Program-made: the position numbers and the translations under genes
The notes under the pieces: model-generated
Database searches by the model: none
What the model was told of the DNA's origin: nothing
What the model saw: the letters and a program-made list of their open reading frames with translations, nothing else
In this document: positions 34,926-42,257 of the stretch, in pieces
How the letters are laid out: every line of letters begins with the position of its first letter
How positions within the stretch are numbered: the stretch's first letter is position 1
NCBI GenBank assembly: GCA_900547465.1
Contig: URHJ01000002.1
Location: 1-64,000, forward strand
Direction of reading: 5' to 3'
Origin: an uncultured Mycoplasmatota bacterium
GTDB taxonomy: Bacteria > Bacillota_I > Bacilli_A > RF39 > UBA660
DNA length: 64,000 nucleotides

Positions 34926-36827
34926 ATGGCGTTAAAATATGATGATTCATCGATAAAAATATTAGAAGGACTTGATGCGGTTAGAAAGCGTCCAGGTATG
35001 TATATTGGATCAACTGATAAGAGAGGACTTCACCATTTAGTTTGGGAAATTGTAGATAACTCAGTAGATGAAGCTATTAATGGATTTGGTGATTATATTA
35101 AAATTACAATCCATAGTGATAAGAGTATTAGTGTAGAAGATCATGGTCGTGGTGTGCCAACGGGAAAACACGCTTCTGGTAAATCAACTCCAGAGGTTAT
35201 TTTTACTGTGCTTCATGCTGGTGGTAAGTTTGAAACAGATGGATATAAAGTATCTGGTGGTCTTCATGGTGTTGGTAGTAGTGTAGTTAATGCTTTATCA
35301 AAATGGATGGAAGTTACAATAAAAAGAGATAAGGAAGAACATTATATAAGATTTGAAAACGGTGGTCATGTAGCAGTTCCTCTAAAAAAGATAGGTACTA
35401 CAAATAAAACAGGAACAACAGTAAGATTTTTACCTGATGATGAGATTTTTACAACAACGAATTTTTCATTTACAACTATATGTGAAAGAATGCAAGAATC
35501 TGCTTTTTTATTAAAAGGAATTACAATAGAAGTTGTTGATGAAGAAGATGGTAGAGATGCTAAATATTGTTACGAAAGAGGAATTGAAGAGTTTGTAGAA
35601 GATTTAAATCATGGAAAAAGTACTCTTCATAAAGTTTTAGCAATCACAGGTTTAAAAGATAATATTGAAGTAGATATAGCTATGCAGTATACAGATACTT
35701 ATCATGAGAACATTGTTAGTTTTGTAAATAATGTAAAAACGGTTGATGGTGGAAGTCATGAAGTTGGATTTAAAACAGCACTTACTAGAGTTTTTAATGA
35801 TTATGCTAAGTCAAATGGATTTATTAAAGGTAAAGAAAAATCATTAGAAGGTAGTGATGTGAGAGAAGGTCTTACAGCTGTTATTAGTCTAAAAATTCCA
35901 GAATCTTTACTACAATTTGAAGGTCAAACAAAAGGAAAGTTAGGTACTCCTCAAGCTAGAGTTGTAGTTGATTCTATTGTTACAGATCAAATGAAAATGT
36001 TCTTAGAGGAAAATAAGACAATTGCAACAGATATTATTAATAAATCATTAAAAAGTAAGATTGCAAGAGAGGCAGCTAGAAAAGCTCGTGAAGAAGCTAG
36101 AAAGGGAAATAAGAAAAATTCTAAGGAAAGAAGTTTGTCCGGAAAACTTGCTCCTGCTCAAAGCAAAGATAAAACAAAAAAAGAATTATTCCTAGTCGAG
36201 GGTGATTCAGCTGGTGGTTCTGCTAAACAAGGTCGTGATCGTAAATATCAAGCAATACTTCCGTTACGTGGTAAAGTACTTAATACAGAGAAAACTAAAG
36301 AAGAAGATATTTTAAAAAATGAAGAAATTAATACAATGATATATACTATTGGTGCTGGATATGGTCAAAACTTTTCAATTGATGACTGTGAATATGCTAA
36401 AGTAATTATCATGAGCGATGCTGATGAAGATGGTGGACATATTCAATGTTTATTATTAACTTTCTTTTATCGTTATATGAAACCACTAATAGAAGATGGA
36501 AGACTATTTGTAGCCCTTCCACCGCTATTTAAAATTCAAAGTGGTAAAAATATTGATTATGCTTATACAATAGAAGAGATGAAAGAAAAGTCTAAGGGGA
36601 AGAAATGTGAAATTCAAAGATACAAAGGACTTGGTGAAATGAATGCAGATCAACTTTGTGAAACTACTATGCAACCTGGTTCGAGAACATTAATAAGAGT
36701 TAATATAGAAGATGCTCAACTTGCTGAAAAGCGTGTATCTGTCTTAATGGGCGATGATGTTCCTCCTCGTAAAGAATGGATTGATGAAAATGTTGAGTTT
36801 ACCTTAGAAGATGAGTACCAAATATAA
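34926..36827 (+). CDS. parE: DNA topoisomerase IV subunit B
   Basis: 633-residue ATPase subunit of topoisomerase IV, which decatenates daughter chromosomes. GHKL ATPase (VWEIVDNSVDEA, DHGRGVP, GLHGVGSSVVNAL), transducer, then Toprim (LVEGDSAGG, MSDADEDGGHI) and C-terminal PLFKIQSGK. The HIQCLLLTFFYRYMKPLI stretch and pairing with a ParC rather than GyrA-like partner favour ParE over GyrB. RBS GGAGGT. Followed by an orphan gene and then parC. Confidence 0.9.
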   Translation: MALKYDDSSIKILEGLDAVRKRPGMYIGSTDKRGLHHLVWEIVDNSVDEAINGFGDYIKITIHSDKSISVEDHGRGVPTGKHASGKSTPEVIFTVLHAGGKFETDGYKVSGGLHGVGSSVVNALSKWMEVTIKRDKEEHYIRFENGGHVAVPLKKIGTTNKTGTTVRFLPDDEIFTTTNFSFTTICERMQESAFLLKGITIEVVDEEDGRDAKYCYERGIEEFVEDLNHGKSTLHKVLAITGLKDNIEVDIAMQYTDTYHENIVSFVNNVKTVDGGSHEVGFKTALTRVFNDYAKSNGFIKGKEKSLEGSDVREGLTAVISLKIPESLLQFEGQTKGKLGTPQARVVVDSIVTDQMKMFLEENKTIATDIINKSLKSKIAREAARKAREEARKGNKKNSKERSLSGKLAPAQSKDKTKKELFLVEGDSAGGSAKQGRDRKYQAILPLRGKVLNTEKTKEEDILKNEEINTMIYTIGAGYGQNFSIDDCEYAKVIIMSDADEDGGHIQCLLLTFFYRYMKPLIEDGRLFVALPPLFKIQSGKNIDYAYTIEEMKEKSKGKKCEIQRYKGLGEMNADQLCETTMQPGSRTLIRVNIEDAQLAEKRVSVLMGDDVPPRKEWIDENVEFTLEDEYQI

Positions 36828-36860
36828 AATAAATATTAATTATGTTAGGGGGATTTCTAT

Positions 36861-37439
36861 ATGACAGATGATAATTTAAATGAATTAAAAAGAAATTATA
36901 GTGATTTAGTTAACAAAAAGCAGGAGTTATTGGAATTAAGAGAAACTCTTAAAAAATATGAAAGAAAAAAAGCAGTGAAAAAATATCTTGAATTAAAGGA
37001 AGAATTTCTAAGTTTGAATCGTTCTATTGCTGATACACCTGATGATGTCTTGTTTGAAATAGCAATGGGAAAATCTAAAATAACGGGTGATTCAGATAAT
37101 ATTTATGTTTTTTTAGGATCTTACAAAAAATCAAATGAAAGAGATATAGTCCATTCATCACGTGATATAAGGATATTTGATGGTGAAACTGATAATATTG
37201 ATTATAAAATTTATAGAAATTTGGAAGGAGATCATTTGGATAAGGTAATTGTTCCATCAGACGAATGTGAAGAGTTTGAAGAAGAAAATATAATTATTTA
37301 TCCACGGACAATTTTGACTGGTGGATATTATTATCAAATAAGGAGTAGATATTATAAAGATGCCATTAAAAATGGTATAGATAAGGCTAGAGAAAAGTTG
37401 CTTAGTCGTGAAAAGACAAATTATAATAATAAAAAATAA
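36861..37439 (+). CDS. Hypothetical protein between parE and parC (192 aa)
   Basis: Not recognised. Residues 1-55 are a Lys/Glu/Leu-rich heptad pattern, a likely coiled coil (NELKRNYSDLVNKKQELLEL, LKKYERKKAVKKYLELKEEF). The rest is a mixed alpha/beta domain with acidic and aromatic residues (IYVFLGSYKK, EENIIIYPRTILTGGYYYQIRSRYY). No signal peptide or membrane segment. RBS AGGGGG. parE and parC are usually adjacent, so this is an insertion in the operon. Confidence 0.65.
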   Translation: MTDDNLNELKRNYSDLVNKKQELLELRETLKKYERKKAVKKYLELKEEFLSLNRSIADTPDDVLFEIAMGKSKITGDSDNIYVFLGSYKKSNERDIVHSSRDIRIFDGETDNIDYKIYRNLEGDHLDKVIVPSDECEEFEEENIIIYPRTILTGGYYYQIRSRYYKDAIKNGIDKAREKLLSREKTNYNNKK

Positions 37440-37457
37440 TTTTAAATAAAGAGTTCA

Positions 37458-37619
37458 ATGATAAAAATATATGAAGATGCTTATTTTGATAATTTAAAAA
37501 CATCTGAAGGTTTAGAAAAATGTAATAGATATGAAGAAATATAAGCTGATATAGAAGAAAGAATGTTGTGTGAGGAACAAAAAGGTGTACAAGTCGTAAA
37601 TAATAAAACAAAATATTAA
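37458..37619 (+). pseudogene. Short reading frame with an internal TAA, possible gene remnant
   Basis: From ATG 37458 a frame runs 28 codons to TAA at 37542-37544, then stays open for 24 more codons to TAA 37617-37619. Both halves have the Glu/Lys/Tyr-rich composition of real proteins here (MIKIYEDAYFDNLKTSEG, then ADIEERMLCEEQKG). It could be one small gene broken by a nonsense change, or chance. There is no strong ribosome site. Confidence 0.3.
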
Positions 37620-37638
37620 TAGAAGTTAGGTGATTTAT

Positions 37639-40176
37639 ATGGCAAGAAAGAAAACAGAAACGCAGGAAGTTATAGAAAAAATATTTGATTATACATTAGA
37701 AGACATAATGGGTGAAAGATTTGGAAGTTATTCTAAATATATTATCCAAGATCGTGCTATTCCTGATGCTAGAGATGGGTTAAAGCCTGTTCAAAGAAGA
37801 ATTTTATATTCTATGCATAAAGAAAGAAATACTTATGATAAAGGATATCGTAAGAGTGCAAAAACTGTTGGAGATGTTATAGGTAATTACCATCCACATG
37901 GTGATACATCTATATATGATGCTATGGTTAGAATGAGTCAGTCTTGGAAAACTAGACTTCCTTATATTGATATGCATGGTAATAATGGTTCAATTGATGG
38001 TGATAGTCCTGCGGCTTATCGTTATACTGAAGCTAGACTTTCTAAAATAAGTAATGAAATGCTTCGTGATATTGATAAAGATACAGTAGAATTTGCTCCT
38101 AACTTTGATGATACTACAGAAGAACCAACTGTTTTACCGGCTAGATTTCCAGCTTTACTTGTTTATGGTGCTCAAGGTATTTCAGCTGGTTATGCTACAA
38201 ATATTCCTCCTCATAACTTGAGTGAAGTTGTTGATGCTACAATTCACAGAATTGATAATCCAAATTGTAGTCTAGATACTTTAATGAAATATGTTAAAGG
38301 ACCTGATTTTCCTACTGGTGGAATTGTAGAAGGTCTTGATGGTATTAAAAGTGCTTATGAAACTGGACGTGGAAGAATAATAATTAGAAGTAGATATCAT
38401 TTTGAAGAAGAAAAGGGTAAAACTTCTTTAATTATTACGGAAATACCATTTGAATCTAACAAAATGCAAATGGTTAAGAAAATGGATGATATCCGTATTG
38501 ATAAAAAAATTGATGGTATTAGTGAAGTTAGAGATGAGTCTGCAGCTGATGTCCGTATAGTAGTAGATCTAAAAAAAGGTGCTAATAAAGACTTAATTGT
38601 TAACTATTTCTTGAAGAATACTGATATGCAAATAAGTTATAACTTTAATATGGTTTCAATTGTTAATAAAAGACCGAAACTTCTTGGATTATGTGGTGCA
38701 CTTGATGCTTTTATTGCTCATCAAAGAGAAGTTATTGTAAGACGTACTAGATTTGATTTAGATCATGCTGAAGCTCGTCTTCATATAGTTGAAGGTTTAA
38801 TTAAATGTATTTCCATTTTAGATGAAGTAATTAAAGTAATACGTGCTAGTAAAAATAAATCTGATGCTAAGCAGAATTTAGTAAAAGAATTTGATTTTAG
38901 TGAAGCTCAGGCTGAGGCTATTGTTACATTACAATTATATCGTTTGACTAATACAGATGTAGTAGAATTAGAAGAAGAAATGGCTAAGTTAAAGAAAATA
39001 ATTGAAGGTTTAAACTCTATTTTGGGTGATGAAGATGTGTTAAAATCAGTAATGAAAAAGGAATTACGTGATGTTAAGAAAAATTACGGATTAGAGAGAA
39101 TGACAGATATTAAAGAAGATATAACTGAGATTAAGATTGATACTAGTGTTATGATACCAAAAGAAGATGTTATTGTTATGATGACTAAAGATGGATATAT
39201 TAAGCGTACAAGTTCAAGAAGTTATCAAGCAAGTAATAAAGATGATGTAACCTTAAAAGAAAATGATTACATTATTGGCCTTTATGAGATGTCGACTTTG
39301 GATACATTACTTGTATTTACTTCTCTTGGTAATTATTTATATATTCCTGTTCATACTATCTTTGATATAAAATGGAAAGATATAGGTAAACATGTATCTA
39401 ATTTAGTACCAATTGAAGAAGATGAAAAAATAGTTTCTACTATTCCGATTTACTCATTTGAAGATAATAAAAATATTATAGTTGTTTCTAAAAATGGTAT
39501 GATAAAAAGAACTAAAGTATCTGACTTTAAATTAACTAGATATTCTAAGCCAACTAGTTGTATGAAATTAAAGAATGATGATTTATTATTAGATGCATTT
39601 ATAGAAAAAGAAAATACAGTTTTCCTAACAACAAATACTGGGTATGGACTTTCTTTCGCAACTAGTGAGATACCTATTGTTGGTGTTAAGGCTAGTGGTG
39701 TTAAAGCGATGGCTTTGAAAGATGATTATTTAGTTTCTGCAAATAATTTTGATTATAATAAAGCTGAATATATATCTATAATTACTGATAGAGGTAGTGG
39801 TAAAAGAGTTAGGTTGACTGAGTTCCCAATCTCAAGTCGTACAAGGCGAGGATTGTTACTTCTTCGTGAAGTTAAAACTAATCCATATCAAGTACTTAAA
39901 ACATTTATTGTTGATAATAAAAGTCATATTGGTATTAAAAATGGAGAAATAAATATTGTAAAGGAAACCGAACTACCTATTTCTGATCGTTATTCAACTG
40001 GTAAGGAATTAACAAAACATGGATTAGTTGATGCCTTTGTTATTGCAGATTTAGAGACTAAAGAAAACTTTGATGAAGGTAGTGAAATAGAAGAGGTTAG
40101 TACTTCTAAAAAAGAACAAGTTGATTTAAAAGAAATAGATGATAGGTTAATGACTATAGATGATTTCTTAAATTAA
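37639..40176 (+). CDS. parC: DNA topoisomerase IV subunit A
   Basis: 845-residue DNA-cleaving subunit of topoisomerase IV. YIIQDRAIPDARDGLKPVQRRILYSM, the HPHGDTSIYDAMVRMSQ stretch, and AAYRYTEARLSK with the catalytic Tyr. The position usually occupied by Ser in the first of these (HPHGDS in many Gram-positives) is Thr. The C-terminal part shows the beta-pinwheel repeats (DGYIKRT, NGMIKRT, RGSGKRV, RRGLLLL). ATG 37639 behind AGGTG; GTG 37630 in frame is less likely. ParC rather than GyrA because of pairing with ParE. Confidence 0.93.
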   Translation: MARKKTETQEVIEKIFDYTLEDIMGERFGSYSKYIIQDRAIPDARDGLKPVQRRILYSMHKERNTYDKGYRKSAKTVGDVIGNYHPHGDTSIYDAMVRMSQSWKTRLPYIDMHGNNGSIDGDSPAAYRYTEARLSKISNEMLRDIDKDTVEFAPNFDDTTEEPTVLPARFPALLVYGAQGISAGYATNIPPHNLSEVVDATIHRIDNPNCSLDTLMKYVKGPDFPTGGIVEGLDGIKSAYETGRGRIIIRSRYHFEEEKGKTSLIITEIPFESNKMQMVKKMDDIRIDKKIDGISEVRDESAADVRIVVDLKKGANKDLIVNYFLKNTDMQISYNFNMVSIVNKRPKLLGLCGALDAFIAHQREVIVRRTRFDLDHAEARLHIVEGLIKCISILDEVIKVIRASKNKSDAKQNLVKEFDFSEAQAEAIVTLQLYRLTNTDVVELEEEMAKLKKIIEGLNSILGDEDVLKSVMKKELRDVKKNYGLERMTDIKEDITEIKIDTSVMIPKEDVIVMMTKDGYIKRTSSRSYQASNKDDVTLKENDYIIGLYEMSTLDTLLVFTSLGNYLYIPVHTIFDIKWKDIGKHVSNLVPIEEDEKIVSTIPIYSFEDNKNIIVVSKNGMIKRTKVSDFKLTRYSKPTSCMKLKNDDLLLDAFIEKENTVFLTTNTGYGLSFATSEIPIVGVKASGVKAMALKDDYLVSANNFDYNKAEYISIITDRGSGKRVRLTEFPISSRTRRGLLLLREVKTNPYQVLKTFIVDNKSHIGIKNGEINIVKETELPISDRYSTGKELTKHGLVDAFVIADLETKENFDEGSEIEEVSTSKKEQVDLKEIDDRLMTIDDFLN

Positions 40177-40211
40177 AAATAAGTAATAAGTAATTTACTT
40201 ATTTTTTTTTG
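40177..40211 (+). terminator. Terminator after parC
   Basis: 10-bp stem AAATAAGTAA / TTACTTATTT followed by a T run. Confidence 0.8.
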
Positions 40212-40235
40212 CATATATATAACTAGGTGGTTAAT

Positions 40236-40583
40236 ATGTCCTTAGATTTATTTAAACAGTTTGCCAGAAGTCACCCAGAACTTGCGACTAATGTAATGAA
40301 TAATAAAACAAGTTGGCAAAAATTATATGAACTTTTTGAAATGTATGGTGAAAATAGTAGTGTATGGGATAAATATTTTGTAAGAAAAGCTACTACTGGT
40401 GAAGTTACGTCATCTTTTTCTGACTTATTTAATATGATTAAGAATGTTGATTTAGAATCAGTTCAAAAAGGAGTTAATAATCTTCAAAAAACAATAGGTT
40501 TATTACAAGATATTGGGATAGGTACAACTGTAAAAGAGCCTAAGTATGAACCTAGGCCAATGTATAAATATTTTGATGATTAA
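40236..40583 (+). CDS. ylbD: YlbD-family protein (coat-protein-like)
   Basis: 115 residues. The N-terminal block LFKQFARSHPELATNV, then WQKLYELFEMYGENSSVWDKY, matches the YlbD family pattern (FKEFVKKHP...WQxLYExWxLxGExDxxWxxY). YlbD is annotated in Bacillus as a putative spore coat protein. The following two genes are YlbE- and YlbF-like and then rsmD, the Bacillus ylb order. ATG 40236 is behind AGGTGG. The spore role is family annotation only. Confidence 0.75.
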   Translation: MSLDLFKQFARSHPELATNVMNNKTSWQKLYELFEMYGENSSVWDKYFVRKATTGEVTSSFSDLFNMIKNVDLESVQKGVNNLQKTIGLLQDIGIGTTVKEPKYEPRPMYKYFDD

Positions 40584-40804
40584 TGAATATTAAAACACAA
40601 TTACAAGTTAGGAGTAATCCTAATATTTATAGATATTTAAGAGAATATTCCTATTGGTATAAATATCTAAATCGAAATGGTGAGAGTATAAAAGAGTTAG
40701 AGAGGGAAATGAAGGATAGATATAGACTTCGTACAGAGGATAAATTAGAATCAATTAATAATAGTATTAGTTTAATTCATAGTTTTATGGATGTTTTGAA
40801 ATAG
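40583..40804 (+). CDS. ylbE: YlbE-like protein
   Basis: 73 residues, matching YlbE-like proteins by pattern (RSNPNIYRYLREYSYWYKYLNRN, then a helical end). Overlaps the ylbD-like stop by one base. Function unknown. Terminator follows directly at the stop codon. Confidence 0.75.
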   Translation: MNIKTQLQVRSNPNIYRYLREYSYWYKYLNRNGESIKELEREMKDRYRLRTEDKLESINNSISLIHSFMDVLK

Positions 40805-40825
40805 AAAATATTTTCTATTTTTTTT
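40801..40825 (+). terminator. Terminator after ylbE-like gene
   Basis: 18-base perfect palindrome ATAGAAAAT / ATTTTCTAT containing the stop codon, followed by T run. Confidence 0.75.
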
Positions 40826-40858
40826 ATGTACAAAATTCTTTTTACTTCTTGTTATGAA

Positions 40859-40867
40859 TGCTATAAT
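40859..40867 (+). promoter_or_regulatory. Extended -10 promoter of the ylbF-like/rsmD unit
   Basis: TGCTATAAT, 18 bases before the ATG at 40886. Confidence 0.55.
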
Positions 40868-40885
40868 AAGTATGGGTGAATATTG

Positions 40886-41176
40886 ATGGATGAATTGTAT
40901 CAAATGATAGATAATTTAAAGAATAGTCTTGATAATGAATCTTGTATAAATGATTTAGTTATTTCTATTTCTAAGATTAAAGATAATGAAGAGTTAGTAG
41001 ATAAAATAAGAAAATATAATACTAATTATTCTGAAGAATTAAAGAAAGAAATATTTAGTTATGAAGAAATAGTTTCATATAAGCATTTGGAAACGGAAGT
41101 TAATTTTTTGATTTTAGAAATAAGAAAAGAATTGAAGAAAATAGTTGGGAAAGGTGGTTGTGCACATTGCGAGTAA
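40886..41176 (+). CDS. ylbF: YlbF/YmcA-family protein (short)
   Basis: 96 residues, mainly helical. In Bacillus YlbF (RicF) binds YmcA and YaaT as an Fe-S complex that aids RNase Y in mRNA maturation and affects competence and sporulation. Here a helical body ends in KGGCAHCE, two cysteines near the C-terminus comparable to the Cys-rich end of YlbF, though shorter. Position directly before rsmD agrees (B. subtilis ylbF-ylbG-rsmD; ylbG is missing here). ATG 40886 behind GGGTGA. Overlaps rsmD by 10 bases. Confidence 0.65.
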   Translation: MDELYQMIDNLKNSLDNESCINDLVISISKIKDNEELVDKIRKYNTNYSEELKKEIFSYEEIVSYKHLETEVNFLILEIRKELKKIVGKGGCAHCE

Positions 41177-42252
41177 TAAGTGGTAAATTAAAGGGGCGTA
41201 AGATAGAAGGGTTTGATTTAGATGGAACTAGACCAACGATGGAGAGAGTTAAAGAATCTTTGTTTGCGATGATACAAGATAAGCTAGATGGTGCTGTTGT
41301 CTTAGATTTGTTTGCTGGGAGTGGTAATTTAGGAATTGAAGCTATAAGCCAGGGAGCAAAGAAAGCAATTTTAGTTGATTATAACATTAAGGCTATTAAA
41401 GTTATAGAGAAAAATGTAAATAATTTAAATGTAGAGTCCTTTACTTCTATAGTCCATTCTGATTATATTAAGGCAATAGAGAGACACAAAGATACAAAAT
41501 TTGATATCATATTCTTGGATCCTCCATATAAAACTGATTTTATAGAAAAAAGTATAAAAAAGATTACAGAATATAATATGTTAAATAATTCTGGTATTAT
41601 TGTATGTGAGTCTTCTATGATTGATAAAATAGTTTATCCAAGTATTTATTCCGTTATTAAAGATAAGAAGTATGGTGATAAATACGTGGTAATTTTGAAA
41701 AAAAATGTGATAATATTGGTTTATAATAAGGGATGTGATATAGTGAGAAAGTTAAATAATAAAGGTTTTGCTATTTCAACTGTTTTGTATGGATTATTAA
41801 TTGTACTTATTTTAATTACGACGTTAATTATTACTACTATGTCTTCATCAAGAAAAAGTAGCAGACAGTTTACTGATAATATAACTAGAAATCTAGAGAA
41901 AGTTCCAAAATCTTCACTTACTAATAAAATAATTTGTTTAAATGAAGCAAATTCATTTGTGATAACTGAATTTGATAATAAGAGTTTAAGCAAAGAACAA
42001 ATGTGCAATAATATTATATCTAATTTAAAAGAGAGATTTTTTTCAATATGTAATGATAATAAGGGCTCTAATTGTAATCAATTTTTGAACCAAAATGGAA
42101 ATGGAGATTGGGTAAATGCATTGTATTCTGAATGCAATGGTAATTCTTCTAATAAAAGTAAGGTTTTTGATATAGTAAAAAGGGGCTGCTGTTTTTATAG
42201 AGCTCAAAGTCATGATAATAATGAATTTAATTCTTGTAACGAAGGGATGTAG
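41167..42252 (+). CDS. rsmD: 16S rRNA (guanine(966)-N2)-methyltransferase RsmD, open into a pilin-like tail
   Basis: SAM-dependent methyltransferase for G966 of 16S rRNA. RVISGKLKGRKIEGF start, RPTMERVKESLFAMI, the SAM motif LDLFAGSGNLGIEAISQGA, and the catalytic FLDPPYK. The family normally ends near residue 180 (here GDKYVVILKK). No stop occurs there: the frame continues 12 codons and then enters a prepilin-type sequence (VRKLNNKGFAISTVLYG and a hydrophobic helix), ending at 42252. The TTG at 41167 gives the standard MRVISG start with GGTGG nine bases upstream. Either a read-through fusion or two genes, the second starting at GTG 41743. Confidence 0.85.
   Translation: MRVISGKLKGRKIEGFDLDGTRPTMERVKESLFAMIQDKLDGAVVLDLFAGSGNLGIEAISQGAKKAILVDYNIKAIKVIEKNVNNLNVESFTSIVHSDYIKAIERHKDTKFDIIFLDPPYKTDFIEKSIKKITEYNMLNNSGIIVCESSMIDKIVYPSIYSVIKDKKYGDKYVVILKKNVIILVYNKGCDIVRKLNNKGFAISTVLYGLLIVLILITTLIITTMSSSRKSSRQFTDNITRNLEKVPKSSLTNKIICLNEANSFVITEFDNKSLSKEQMCNNIISNLKERFFSICNDNKGSNCNQFLNQNGNGDWVNALYSECNGNSSNKSKVFDIVKRGCCFYRAQSHDNNEFNSCNEGM
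41743..42252 (+). CDS. Pilin-like protein, possible separate start inside the rsmD frame
   Basis: In-frame GTG at 41743 preceded by GGGATGTGAT and a TATAAT at 41722-41727. It would give about 169 residues with a prepilin-like N-terminus (VRKLNNKGFAISTVLYGLLI, cleavage after KG) followed by a strong hydrophobic helix and a polar domain with several Cys (CNNI, CNDN, CNQF, GCCFYRA). Similar in style to the pilin-like gene at 30704 but without the Glu at +5. It may be made separately from RsmD or as its C-terminal tail. Confidence 0.55.
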   Translation: MRKLNNKGFAISTVLYGLLIVLILITTLIITTMSSSRKSSRQFTDNITRNLEKVPKSSLTNKIICLNEANSFVITEFDNKSLSKEQMCNNIISNLKERFFSICNDNKGSNCNQFLNQNGNGDWVNALYSECNGNSSNKSKVFDIVKRGCCFYRAQSHDNNEFNSCNEGM

Positions 42253-42257
42253 GTAAG

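Noticed and set aside
37458..37619. Stop-codon recoding in the small ORF
   Set aside because: No selenocysteine-like context (stop is TAA) and no conserved signal; a nonsense mutation or chance is simpler.
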